64,000 nt of DNA from Roseovarius indicus (lineage in GTDB: Bacteria > Pseudomonadota > Alphaproteobacteria > Rhodobacterales > Rhodobacteraceae): the NCBI RefSeq assembly GCF_008728195.1, contig NZ_CP031598.1:2232001-2296000 (forward strand), in the 5' to 3' direction. Positions 8,834 through 17,066 of this stretch are shown here, in pieces. Each line of letters starts with the position of its first letter. Positions within the stretch are counted from its first letter, which is position 1. Both the position numbers and the translations under genes were made by a program. The notes beneath the pieces are model-generated. The model was not told the DNA's origin, searched no databases, and worked only from the letters and a program-made list of their open reading frames with translations.

Positions 8834-10021
8834 ATGACCTATTTCCACAGCCTGTCCGCCGCTGGTTTCGCGGCGACCGCGATCAGCTATGGCCCCGGAC
8901 GGGTCGGGTTCGGCCTCTTCGTGCCCGCCTTCAGCGGGGCGTTCTCGCTTGACGGCACGACCATCGGCCTGATTTCCAGCCTCGGCTTCGGCGGATTCTT
9001 CCTGGCGCTGCTGACGGCGCAGTATCTGCTGAACCGGCAGGGGCCGGAAGTGCCGGTGCTGGCGGGGCTTGCCTCGGCGACCGTGGGCATGGCGCTGGTG
9101 GCCGCGGCGCCCTCGCTGCCCGTGCTGGCGGCGGGTGTCTTCCTCGCCTCGGCCAGCGCCGGCTTCGCCTGGACGCCCTTCAACGACGCCGTGCACCGCA
9201 AGATCCGCGATATTGACCGGGCCACCGCCCTGTCGGAGATCAGCACCGGCACCAGTATCGGCATCGCGCTGGCGGGCGCGGCGGCGCTGGCGATGGTTTT
9301 CACCGGCCTGTCCTGGCGGCTGTGCTGGGCGCTTTTCGCGGGGGCAAGCGCTCTGGCGCTTGTGGCCAACTGGGCCTCGCTGCGCCATGTCGAAAAAGAC
9401 CCCGAAGCGGTGGCCCGCCGTTCGTGGCGGGCGCTGATGGAGCCCTCCATCGTGCCGATGCTGACCGTGGGCTTTGCCTTCGGCTTCACCTCGTCGATCT
9501 ACATCTCCTTCGCCGCGCGCCACATCGCCGATGCGGGCGGTGTGCCGGGCGTGCCGGGTGCGGCGACGCCGGCGGTGGTGTTCCTCTGCTTCGGCCTTGC
9601 GGGGCTGGCCGGCCTGATGACCAGCCGGTTCCGGTCCGCGCTGGGGCTGACCCCGCTTCTGCGCCTGACGATGGCGGCCGGGGCAGGGTCTCTGGCACTG
9701 GCCGCGCTGCTGCCGGGGAACTGGCTGGGCCTTGCCGGCTCGGCGGGGCTGCAGGGGGTGCACGTCATGGTGATCAGCGCGGTGCTGGCCTTCTGGTCCG
9801 AGCGGCTCTTCCCGGCCATGCCGACGCTCAGCTTCACCGCGGCCCTGCTGGCCACGGCGGCGGGCAACATCCTTGGCCCGGCCGTGGCGGGCACCGTCTC
9901 TGACACGCTGGGCATGACGGCGATGTTCATGGCGGCGGCGGTGGTGCCGGCCTCGGTCGCGCTGTCCCTGCGCGGGCGCTACGTGCGCGAGTATCCGGCA
10001 GCACTGGGGGCGGCTGCGTGA
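8834..10021 (+). CDS. MFS transporter
   Basis: This 395-residue protein has about twelve hydrophobic helices and no soluble domain, as expected for a major facilitator exporter or importer in the inner membrane. The segment ISYGPGRVGFGLFVPAF in the first helix and GFAWTPFND in the fifth recall the YbfB/YjiJ-like branch, but I would not name a substrate. The ATG at 8834 follows an ideal AGGAGG (8821-8826). The gene appears monocistronic; a minus-strand terminator for the convergent monooxygenase gene lies downstream at 10043-10071. Confidence 0.88.
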   Translation: MTYFHSLSAAGFAATAISYGPGRVGFGLFVPAFSGAFSLDGTTIGLISSLGFGGFFLALLTAQYLLNRQGPEVPVLAGLASATVGMALVAAAPSLPVLAAGVFLASASAGFAWTPFNDAVHRKIRDIDRATALSEISTGTSIGIALAGAAALAMVFTGLSWRLCWALFAGASALALVANWASLRHVEKDPEAVARRSWRALMEPSIVPMLTVGFAFGFTSSIYISFAARHIADAGGVPGVPGAATPAVVFLCFGLAGLAGLMTSRFRSALGLTPLLRLTMAAGAGSLALAALLPGNWLGLAGSAGLQGVHVMVISAVLAFWSERLFPAMPTLSFTAALLATAAGNILGPAVAGTVSDTLGMTAMFMAAAVVPASVALSLRGRYVREYPAALGAAA

Positions 10022-10042
10022 GGGGGGCGGGGCTCCCCAATC

Positions 10043-10071
10043 AAAAAAATCCCGGCCACGGCGGGCCGGGA
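10043..10071 (-). terminator. Intrinsic terminator for the tmm-like gene
   Basis: TCCCGGCC (10050-10057) and GGCCGGGA (10064-10071) form an 8-bp stem with a 6-base loop. On the minus strand the stem is followed by seven T residues (A-run at 10043-10049). Confidence 0.85.
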
Positions 10072-10148
10072 ACTCAGGGACGTGACCTGAAGTGTCGGCC
10101 CTGGCCGCTCGGGGAGAGTGTGCGGCCGGGACCCGGTGTATGGTGCGA

Positions 10149-11498
10149 TCAGGCGCCCGTCTGCAGGTACGACTCGAGGCTGTCGTCGAGCGCGTCCTTC
10201 CACGGCGTGTGGTGCGCCGGGGCCTTCTTGCCCGTCAGCGGCGACACGTAGCCGTTGTTGCGGAAGGTCATGATGTCCTGCTTCTTGTGCTTCTTCCACT
10301 TGTAGAACTGCTCGCAGGCCATATCGAGGTCGAAGCTCGGGTAATCGGTCTCTGCGATCAGCTCGGCGACGTAATCGCCCTGGTACTTGATGCAGGCGTA
10401 ATCGTCTTCCAGCGCGTCCTCGTCGGCCTGCCGCTTCTTCCAGTCGGCGTCCATCGTGGCGCGATCGGGCAGGTCGATCTTGCCCATGATCGCGTCGCGC
10501 ACCCACCAGGCCTGCGCGTCGAACATGTTGAAGGTGAACCACTGGTCCTGCATCCCGAGATAGAAAAGCTTGGGATTATGCACCCACACCACGCCCTTGT
10601 AGAGGTCGGTCGTCGCCAGCCGGTTCGCCGTCTTCAGGCGCAGGTCGTCGGGCAGGAAGTTGAAATGGTGCTTGTAGCCGGTGCACAGGATGATGGCATC
10701 GACGTCGCGGCTTGTGCCGTCCGTGAAATACGCCGTGCGCCCCTCGACCCGGTCGAGCGCCGGCACCTCGTCCCAGTTGTCGGGCCAGTCATACCCCATC
10801 GGCGCCGAGCGATAGCAGGAGGTGATCGACTTGGCGCCGTATTTCCAGCACTGGCTGCCGATATCCTCGGCCGAGTAGCTGGACCCCATGATCAGGATGT
10901 CCTTGCCCTCGAATTCCCGCGCGTCGCGGAAGTCGTGGGCGTGCAGGATACGGCCGTTGAACCCGTCGAAGCCCGGGTATTCCGGCACGTTCGGCACCGA
11001 GAAATGGCCGGAGGCAACGATCACGTGATCGTACTCCTCGACCGTCTCCTGGTCTTTCTCGCTGTCCCGCGCGGTGACGGTGAACTTGCCCGACGCGTCG
11101 TCATAGCTCACGTCGCGCACCACGTTGTTGAAGCGGATCCAGTCGCGCACGCCGGCCTTCTTCACCCGGCCTTCGATATAGTCGAACAGAACCGCGCGCG
11201 GCGGGTAGCTGGCGATCTCCTGCCCGAAATGTTCGTCGAAGGAATAATCGGCGAATTCCAGGCCTTCCTTCGGCCCGTTCGACCAAAGGTAGCGGTACAT
11301 CGAGCCGTGGCAGGGCTCGCCATCCTTGTCGACACCGGTGCGCCACGTGTAGTTCCACAGCCCCCCCCAGTTCGACTGTTTCTCGTAGCAGACGATTTCG
11401 GGAATATCCTCGCCGTTCGCTTTCGCCGACTGGAACGCCCGCAGCTGCGCCAGCCCCGACGGCCCCGCCCCGATGATCGCCACTCTTTTCTTGGCCAT
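10149..11498 (-). CDS. tmm: Flavin-containing monooxygenase, trimethylamine monooxygenase type
   Basis: This 449-residue cytoplasmic FMO would use FAD and NADPH to oxidise trimethylamine to trimethylamine N-oxide. The FAD motif G10-A-G-P-S-G15 is at the N-terminus, the FMO signature [11 protein letters not shown] at 180-190, and the NADPH-binding segment GSSYSAED at 205-212. The later ATG-type motif reads LCTGYKHHF rather than FATGY. Length and sequence (for example [13 protein letters not shown] and [15 protein letters not shown]) agree with bacterial Tmm enzymes of marine alphaproteobacteria. The gene diverges from an AmiC-like binding protein across a 160-base AT-rich region. No dimethylamine or methylamine degradation genes are next to it. 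Confidence 0.9.
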   Translation of the reverse strand: MAKKRVAIIGAGPSGLAQLRAFQSAKANGEDIPEIVCYEKQSNWGGLWNYTWRTGVDKDGEPCHGSMYRYLWSNGPKEGLEFADYSFDEHFGQEIASYPPRAVLFDYIEGRVKKAGVRDWIRFNNVVRDVSYDDASGKFTVTARDSEKDQETVEEYDHVIVASGHFSVPNVPEYPGFDGFNGRILHAHDFRDAREFEGKDILIMGSSYSAEDIGSQCWKYGAKSITSCYRSAPMGYDWPDNWDEVPALDRVEGRTAYFTDGTSRDVDAIILCTGYKHHFNFLPDDLRLKTANRLATTDLYKGVVWVHNPKLFYLGMQDQWFTFNMFDAQAWWVRDAIMGKIDLPDRATMDADWKKRQADEDALEDDYACIKYQGDYVAELIAETDYPSFDLDMACEQFYKWKKHKKQDIMTFRNNGYVSPLTGKKAPAHHTPWKDALDDSLESYLQTGA

Positions 11499-11522
11499 TA
11501 GCTATTTCTCCCTGTGGATTGA

Positions 11523-11579
11523 ACCAATATTATAATTTGGTACTTTTGGTTCATTTCAGGAAACCAAAGCGTGAACCAA
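11523..11579. promoter_or_regulatory. TTGGT/ACCAA half-site cluster in the divergent tmm promoter region
   Basis: The AT-rich intergenic region holds five copies of the pentamer ACCAA or its complement: 11523-11527, 11537-11541, 11546-11550, 11563-11567 and 11575-11579. The first two form an inverted repeat with a 9-base spacer. Similar half-sites lie upstream of the gntR gene (13856-13860 and 13882-13886), which makes this a plausible GntR operator controlling both divergent genes. Confidence 0.45.
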
Positions 11580-11658
11580 TTTGTCAACAACAATCCTGTT
11601 CACGCCGGCAGATTCCGCCTAGACTTGCTCGAACCGCTGTCAGAAGGGACGCGACGGG

Positions 11659-12960
11659 ATGGACGCATCGAGCTTTGCACAGCGCCTGGCGATTTCCGGT
11701 GCCATGCCAAGGCTTTCGGTCGGCATGGCCAGCACGGTCAATATCGGCTTCCTGGCGCCGCTCTCGGGGCAGGCCGAAAGCTGGGGCCTGCCGGGGCTGC
11801 ATGGCTGCCGCATCTGGGAGGGCTGGCTGAACCGCGCGGGCGGGCTGCTGATCGGCGGGCGCCGCTATCCGATTCGCATCCACGCCCATGATTGCGGCAG
11901 CGGGCCGGACGAGGCCCATGAAGGCGCGGTCGAGCTGGTGCAGGGCCACGACGTCAAGCTGATGATGATGCTGGGCGGCGACGATTACGCCGCCGCGGGC
12001 GACTACCTGACCGAAAAGCGCATCCTGACCTCGACCCTGCTGCCGTCGGACCTCTCGCCCGACACGCCCTACCTGATCGCGCCGTCCGAGGTGCACCCGG
12101 TCTACGTGGTCACCGGGGTCGACTGGCTGACCCGCACGCAGCCGGGCCTGAAAACCGTCGCCCTCTGCGCCCAGAAAGACGGGATGGGCCTGCCCTCGCT
12201 TGCCACCTACCGCGCGGCCTTCAAGGCGTCGGGGGTCGAGATCGTGAGCGAAATCCAGTACCCGGCCTCTGGCGGCGACCCGGCGGAGATCGTGGGGCCC
12301 ATGCTCGAGGCCAACCCGGACATCCTCTGCTGGTGCACGAGCTATACGCCCATGGTCCACGCCATGACCGAATACGCCCATGCCCGGGGCTTCACGGGCC
12401 GCATCCTCTCCTGCACCTTCGACCATTACGACCGGCTGGTGGGCAAGCTGGGCGCGGAGTTCATGGAAGGGGTCACCTTCCAGTTCCCCGATTTCGACGA
12501 CCCGGCGTTGCGGGAAAAGGCGTTCTTCTTCAACCAGCCCAACGTCTTCTACGAGGAGTTCAACAACCGCTACCCCGGAAGCTGGTCGGCGGTGAGCTGG
12601 GAATATGCCGCCATCCTCGACATCTGGCACGCGGCGGTGGAAAAGGCCGGCACGGTGAACCCGGTCTCGGTGCTGGCGGCGATGAAACAGCTCGGCCACG
12701 TGACCCACGCCTTCGGCTCGGCCGAATGGTGGGGAAACGAGCTTTTCGGCATCGACAACGCCTTGGTGGGCGATTGGCCGGTGGTGTCGATCCGGGGCGG
12801 CAAGGCGCGGATCGAGGAATTCGGCTCGGTCCCCGACTGGCTGCACGCCCATGGCGGGGCGCTCAGGCGCGAGATGGTCGATTTGGGCCAGATGTGGGAC
12901 CAGCGCCTGACCGGCCCGGCCCGCGAAACCAAGCTGGGCGCGCGGACGGTGGCGGAGTAG
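11659..12960 (+). CDS. Type 1 periplasmic-binding-fold protein without signal peptide (AmiC/UrtA-like)
   Basis: This 433-residue protein belongs to the Peripla_BP_5 group (branched-chain amino acid, urea and short amide binders). The N-terminal strand NIGFLAPLSG and the late segment FGIDNALVGDWPVV are characteristic. No signal peptide is visible: the first 30 residues (MDASSFAQRLAISGAM...) lack a hydrophobic core, and no better upstream start exists. A cytoplasmic ligand sensor like AmiC, the amide receptor of the Pseudomonas amidase operon, is therefore more likely than an ABC transport component, and no ABC genes are adjacent. It diverges from tmm, so a methylated amine or a related metabolite is a possible ligand (inference). 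Confidence 0.8.
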   Translation: MDASSFAQRLAISGAMPRLSVGMASTVNIGFLAPLSGQAESWGLPGLHGCRIWEGWLNRAGGLLIGGRRYPIRIHAHDCGSGPDEAHEGAVELVQGHDVKLMMMLGGDDYAAAGDYLTEKRILTSTLLPSDLSPDTPYLIAPSEVHPVYVVTGVDWLTRTQPGLKTVALCAQKDGMGLPSLATYRAAFKASGVEIVSEIQYPASGGDPAEIVGPMLEANPDILCWCTSYTPMVHAMTEYAHARGFTGRILSCTFDHYDRLVGKLGAEFMEGVTFQFPDFDDPALREKAFFFNQPNVFYEEFNNRYPGSWSAVSWEYAAILDIWHAAVEKAGTVNPVSVLAAMKQLGHVTHAFGSAEWWGNELFGIDNALVGDWPVVSIRGGKARIEEFGSVPDWLHAHGGALRREMVDLGQMWDQRLTGPARETKLGARTVAE

Positions 12961-12974
12961 GGTCGGCGCCCGGC

Positions 12975-13013
12975 ACCGACGTGATACCGACAAGATACCG
13001 ACGTTATACCGAC
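12975..13013. repeat. Four-copy ACCGAC array with exact 11-bp period (locus A)
   Basis: ACCGAC occurs at 12975, 12986, 12997 and 13008, with 5-base spacers each ending in AT (GTGAT, AAGAT, GTTAT). The array lies between the convergent ends of the binding-protein gene and gntR. An array of identical design is at 56290-56328. Confidence 0.9.
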
Positions 13014-13051
13014 GTTGAAATCCGGCTCACCACGGCCCGAAAATCGACCCG

Positions 13052-13075
13052 TAGGGTGGGTGCAAACCCACCTTA
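13052..13075. repeat. REP-like small hairpin with GCAA tetraloop
   Basis: TAGGGTGGGT (13052-13061) pairs with ACCCACCTTA (13066-13075), including one G-T pair, around a GCAA loop. The TAGGGTGGGTGCAAACCCACC pattern is of the kind seen as a dispersed intergenic hairpin in many bacterial genomes. It lies 13 bases from the gntR stop and may help terminate that transcript. Confidence 0.6.
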
Positions 13076-13087
13076 ACCCGCACCCCG

Positions 13088-13816
13088 TTAAAAATCCTGC
13101 AACAACAGCTTCTGCTCTTCCACCAGATGCAGCTTGATGAACTCCACGGCACTCGCCACATCCCGCGAGGCAATCGCGTTGAACAGCGTATTATACCGCT
13201 TCTGGTAATCCTGCATCCGCTTCGGCGTCAGGTTCCGGCGGCGCAGCTTGGTGCGGAAGCTTTGCCGGTAGGTCTCGATCGTCAGCCGGTAGCACGACGC
13301 CAGCAACGGGTTGCCGGTACCCTCCGCGATCTGGGTGTAGAGCTTCTCTTCCAGCTCGATGAACGCATCCACATCCGTCTGGATCTGCTCGATCTTCGAC
13401 AGCGTCTCCGACAGGTCGTTGATCTCGCGCGGGGTCATGTTCACCACCGCCAGCCGCACCATTTCCGGCTCGAGAATACCCCGCACCACGAGGTGGTGCA
13501 GCGGGCTCGTCTCGTCGGCGACAGACGCCGTCGCCGCATCCCCCGGCGCGGCCGAGCGATAGGTCACGAAACTGCCCGAACCCGGCCGCCGGCGGATGGC
13601 CTTCTGGCTTTCCAGCACGTCGAGCGCCTCACGCACGGTGTTCCTGGCCACCCCAAGCTCCGCCGCCAGGGTCCGTTCCGACGGCAGGCGCGTGTCGGTC
13701 GGGTATTCCTCCGACTTGATGCGCGCGAAAAGCGTGTCGACGACGATCTGCACCGTCGCCCCCACCGGCTGGCCGGTGACGATCCCGCGGTCGCTGTCGT
13801 CGAGGTCTTTCTGCAT
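13088..13816 (-). CDS. GntR-family transcriptional regulator (FadR subfamily)
   Basis: The 242-residue protein has an N-terminal winged helix-turn-helix (about residues 20-88), including LPSERTLAAELGVARNTVREAL and the wing RRRPGSGSFV. A helical FadR-type ligand-binding domain (about 105-235) follows. It would act as a ligand-responsive repressor or activator of nearby metabolic genes. Candidate operators of the TTGGT type lie in its own upstream region and in the tmm divergent promoter. FadR-type regulators usually bind organic acids; the ligand here is unknown. It is divergent from the thioesterase gene. Confidence 0.9.
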   Translation of the reverse strand: MQKDLDDSDRGIVTGQPVGATVQIVVDTLFARIKSEEYPTDTRLPSERTLAAELGVARNTVREALDVLESQKAIRRRPGSGSFVTYRSAAPGDAATASVADETSPLHHLVVRGILEPEMVRLAVVNMTPREINDLSETLSKIEQIQTDVDAFIELEEKLYTQIAEGTGNPLLASCYRLTIETYRQSFRTKLRRRNLTPKRMQDYQKRYNTLFNAIASRDVASAVEFIKLHLVEEQKLLLQDF

Positions 13817-13850
13817 GCCGGTCGCTCCCTGGCTGGGCTGGGACGGGCGA

Positions 13851-13886
13851 ACCAGACCAATCCGGCCCGGGCCCGCGTGAATTGGT
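13851..13886. promoter_or_regulatory. Candidate GntR operator upstream of gntR and the thioesterase gene
   Basis: ACCAGACCAA at 13851-13860 and TTGGT at 13882-13886 lie 35-70 bases upstream of the gntR start. They resemble the half-sites of the tmm region; TTGGTACT is shared with 11537-11544. Confidence 0.35.
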
Positions 13887-14028
13887 ACTATGGCGGGGGA
13901 GACGCCCGATTTCCAGCCTCCTCTTTGCCGACACCGCTTCGCAAGGGCGAAACCGGCCGCCCGGCGGCTTGCACTCCGGCGCGGCTTCGCCCTATCTTGC
14001 CGCGACCCTGGAACAAGCGCGCGTGCCC

Positions 14029-14520
14029 ATGACCGAAAACGGACTGTTCGTATCCTCCTTTCTCGAGGTCGAGAAAGGCTGGATCGACTACAACAATCAC
14101 CTGAACATGGGCTATTACACGGTGGTCTTCGACCGCGCCTCGGACGAGCTGTGGGATTGGATCGGCTTTGGCGAGCGCTACGTGGCCGAGACCAACCACA
14201 CCACCTTTGCCGCCGAATTCCACGTGCGCTACCTGCGCGAGGTGAAGCTGGGCGACAGGCTCTACTCCCGGATCCGCATCATCGATCACGACGAAAAGCG
14301 CTTTCACACCTTCCAGGAGCTTTATCACGAGGATGGCTGGCTGTCGGCGACGGGCGAGGGGCTGACCCTGCATGTCGATCTCGGCGGTCCGAAGGTCGCG
14401 CCGATGCCGGAAAACATCCAGTCCCGCATCCGGGCGATGGCCGAGGCGAACGCGAAGCTGCCCCCGCCCGAAGGGCTGGGGCGCAGTGTCGGGCTCAGGC
14501 GGAAGGTGACAAGCGGCTGA
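14029..14520 (+). CDS. Hotdog-fold acyl-CoA thioesterase (4HBT/YbgC-like)
   Basis: The 163-residue protein has the hotdog signature near its start, D20-Y-N-N-H24-L-N-M-G-Y-Y in WIDYNNHLNMGYY, where the Asp and His are the usual catalytic elements. The following segment FHVRYLREVKLGDRL is typical of the 4HBT family. It would hydrolyse a small or medium acyl-CoA in the cytoplasm. The ATG at 14029 is chosen because the family homology begins there. Thioesterases of this type occur in carnitine and choline catabolic clusters, and the divergent GntR gene suggests regulation by a metabolite, but no carnitine genes are adjacent. Confidence 0.85.
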   Translation: MTENGLFVSSFLEVEKGWIDYNNHLNMGYYTVVFDRASDELWDWIGFGERYVAETNHTTFAAEFHVRYLREVKLGDRLYSRIRIIDHDEKRFHTFQELYHEDGWLSATGEGLTLHVDLGGPKVAPMPENIQSRIRAMAEANAKLPPPEGLGRSVGLRRKVTSG

Positions 14521-14526
14521 GGCGGC

Positions 14527-15186
14527 TCACTCGCCGGGCTGGGCCAGCGGGGCAGGGATCGGGTCGAGCGGCGTCTCGGTCGGCATGACCGCCTGCCGCA
14601 CGCGCACCGCCGCAGCCTCGTAGCAGAAATACAGCCACGTCGCGGCGCCGAGGAACTTGAACCCTTCCTCGACCATCTGGTTCACGCTGTAGGGGATGCC
14701 GATCACCTCCTGCACCGCGTCGACCGCCACCGACATCGCCAGCATCGAGCCGGCCGCGATGAAGGCGAACCCGTCGATGCGGAAGATGGTCTGCCGGTGC
14801 TTCGACAGAAGCCGCCACAGGAAGATGGCGTAGATCGGCACGACGATCCCCTCGGCGATATAGCGGTCATGGATCAGGAAGAAGTCATCGGCCGCCAGCA
14901 CCAGGGAAAAGCCGCCCACAAGGATCAGAAGCCGGCGGATCGCATCGTCGCCGTCGGGCTCGAACGAGAACGCCCGCGCCAGGCTGATCGCCGCCGCCGA
15001 CACCCAGAACCAGACGCCGATATTCGAGAGGAACCCGAGGAAGCTCGACTGCCCCGTGGTCTGCGGTGTGTCGCGCAGGATCTCGATCACGGTAAAGCCG
15101 GATTGTGTGAGAACTGTCAGCGAAATGACATAGAAAAGCAGTACGGGAATGCCACAAACGCGCAGATATCGGTGCATCTTGTCCAT
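14527..15186 (-). CDS. Integral membrane protein of unknown function
   Basis: The 219-residue product has about six hydrophobic helices (starting near residues 10, 54, 84, 114, 138 and 175) and no soluble domain. Charged residues sit in short loops, for example AADDFFLIHDRYIAEG, and NQMVEEGFKF precedes the last helix. I do not recognise the family. It is convergent with the thioesterase gene, whose stop lies 6 bases away. The start at MDKM or four codons later at MHRYL cannot be decided. Confidence 0.75.
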   Translation of the reverse strand: MDKMHRYLRVCGIPVLLFYVISLTVLTQSGFTVIEILRDTPQTTGQSSFLGFLSNIGVWFWVSAAAISLARAFSFEPDGDDAIRRLLILVGGFSLVLAADDFFLIHDRYIAEGIVVPIYAIFLWRLLSKHRQTIFRIDGFAFIAAGSMLAMSVAVDAVQEVIGIPYSVNQMVEEGFKFLGAATWLYFCYEAAAVRVRQAVMPTETPLDPIPAPLAQPGE

Positions 15187-15350
15187 CGGGAAGCAATTTA
15201 GGATGGGCGTGTATACGGACGGTTAAGCCCCTCTGTCTATACAGAAGGGGTCCGGTTGTTATGTTTTTGTTACTTTGTTGTTACAGGCGTGTCTGATCGG
15301 GTCTAGCAGGGCCGGCCTTGTCCGGCGACCCGGCAGGGCGCGCCCGAATG

Positions 15351-15381
15351 AAAACGCCCTGCGGGGGAAATCCGCAGGGCG
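15351..15381 (-). terminator. Intrinsic terminator downstream of gatB
   Basis: CGCCCTGCGG (15355-15364) pairs with CCGCAGGGCG (15372-15381) around a 7-base loop. On the minus strand the stem is followed by TTTT (A-run at 15351-15354). It lies 38 bases past the gatB stop. Confidence 0.85.
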
Positions 15382-15419
15382 CTTAACATTTCGTTAACCT
15401 TGGCGAACGGCGCCTTGCC

Positions 15420-16931
15420 TCAGAGCCCCAGCTTCTGCTGCACGATCTCGTTCACGGCCTTGGGGTTGGCCTTGCCGCCCGTGGCCTTCATCACCTGGCC
15501 AACGAACCAGCCCGCAAGCTTGGGGTTCGACTGTGCCTTCTCCACCTGCGCCGGGTTGTCGGCGATGATCTGGTCGACCGCCGTCTCGATGGCGCCGGTG
15601 TCGGTGACCTGTTTCATGCCGCGCTCTTCGACGATCTTCGCCGGGTCGCCGCCCTCGGTATAGACGATCTCGAACAGGTCCTTGGCGATCTTGCCCGAGA
15701 TGGCATCGGACGAGATCAGGTCGACGATCCCGCCCAGCTGCGCGGGCGAGACGGGGCTTTCGGTGATGTCGTGGCCTTCCTTCTTCAGCCGGCCGAAGAG
15801 CTCGTTGATGACCCAGTTCGCCACCAGCTTGCCGTCGCGGCCCTCGGCTGCCGCCTCGAAGAAGGCCGCGTTCTCATGCTCGGCGGTCAGGACGTTGGCG
15901 TCATACTCGGACAGCCCGAAATTGTTGACGAAGCGCGATTTCTTCTCGTCCGGCAACTCGGGCAGAGACTCGGCGATGCCATCCACCCAGTCCTGCTCGA
16001 TCTCTAGCGGCAGCAGGTCGGGGTCGGGGAAGTAGCGGTAATCATGCGCCTCTTCCTTCGACCGCATCGAGCGCGTCTCGTTCTTGTCGGGGTCGTAGAG
16101 GCGGGTTTCCTGCACGATCTCGCCGCCGCCCTCGACAATCGCGATCTGGCGGCGCGCCTCGTAGTCGATGGCCATCTGGATGAAGCGCATCGAGTTCATG
16201 TTCTTGATCTCGCAGCGGGTGCCGAGGTGCGAGAAATCCTGCGTTTCCATGTATTTCTCATAGGCGCCCGGGCGGCAGACCGAGACGTTCACGTCGGCCC
16301 GCAGGTTGCCGTTCTGCATGTTCCCGTCGCAGGTGCCCAGATAGCGCAGGATCTGGCGCAGCTTCAGCACATAGGCCGCCGCTTCCTCCGGCCCGCGAAT
16401 GTCGGGGCGGCTAACGATTTCCATGAGGCAGACGCCCGTGCGGTTGAGATCGACGAAGGACATGTGCGGATCCATGTCATGGATCGACTTGCCGGCATCC
16501 TGCTCCATGTGGATGCGCTCGATGCGCACCTTGCGGGCGATGCCGGGTTCCATGTCGACGATGATCTCGCCCTCGCCCACGATCGGGTGGTAGAGCTGCG
16601 AGATCTGGTAGCCCTGCGGCAGGTCGGGGTAGAAATAGTTCTTGCGGTCGAAGGCCGATTTCAGGTTAATCTGCGCCTTCAGGCCAAGGCCCGTGCGCAC
16701 CGCCTGCTCGACGCAGAACTCGTTGATGACGGGCAGCATGCCGGGCATGGCCGCATCCACGAAGGAGACGTTCGAGTTGGGCTCGGCGCCGAATTGCGTC
16801 GAGGCACCGGAAAACAGCTTGGCATTCGAGGCGACCTGGGCATGCACCTCCATGCCGATCACCAGTTCCCAGTCGTGCTTGGCCCCGGCGATCACCTTGG
16901 GTTTCGGGGGCTCAAAGGTCAGGTCAAGCAT
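15420..16931 (-). CDS. gatB: Aspartyl/glutamyl-tRNA(Asn/Gln) amidotransferase subunit B
   Basis: This 503-residue subunit of the GatCAB complex converts misacylated Glu-tRNA(Gln), and in many species Asp-tRNA(Asn), to the amidated form. The signature block near the N-terminus, [13 protein letters not shown], then [16 protein letters not shown] and [12 protein letters not shown], are diagnostic. The C-terminal tRNA-binding YqeY-like domain ends in [15 protein letters not shown]. Length is normal for the family. gatA and gatC are not in this window. A good terminator follows. Confidence 0.97.
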   Translation of the reverse strand: MLDLTFEPPKPKVIAGAKHDWELVIGMEVHAQVASNAKLFSGASTQFGAEPNSNVSFVDAAMPGMLPVINEFCVEQAVRTGLGLKAQINLKSAFDRKNYFYPDLPQGYQISQLYHPIVGEGEIIVDMEPGIARKVRIERIHMEQDAGKSIHDMDPHMSFVDLNRTGVCLMEIVSRPDIRGPEEAAAYVLKLRQILRYLGTCDGNMQNGNLRADVNVSVCRPGAYEKYMETQDFSHLGTRCEIKNMNSMRFIQMAIDYEARRQIAIVEGGGEIVQETRLYDPDKNETRSMRSKEEAHDYRYFPDPDLLPLEIEQDWVDGIAESLPELPDEKKSRFVNNFGLSEYDANVLTAEHENAAFFEAAAEGRDGKLVANWVINELFGRLKKEGHDITESPVSPAQLGGIVDLISSDAISGKIAKDLFEIVYTEGGDPAKIVEERGMKQVTDTGAIETAVDQIIADNPAQVEKAQSNPKLAGWFVGQVMKATGGKANPKAVNEIVQQKLGL

Positions 16932-17066
16932 GTGCCGTGCTCCGTTTGCGTATCGTCCGGGGTTCTAGACCGGGCGGACGCAACGGGCAAGGGGCGCCAG
17001 CGCGCCGTCGAAGTCTTCAAAAGACTTCGATCCGCATTCTTTTCAAGAATGCGCCGCCCCGGGCAC

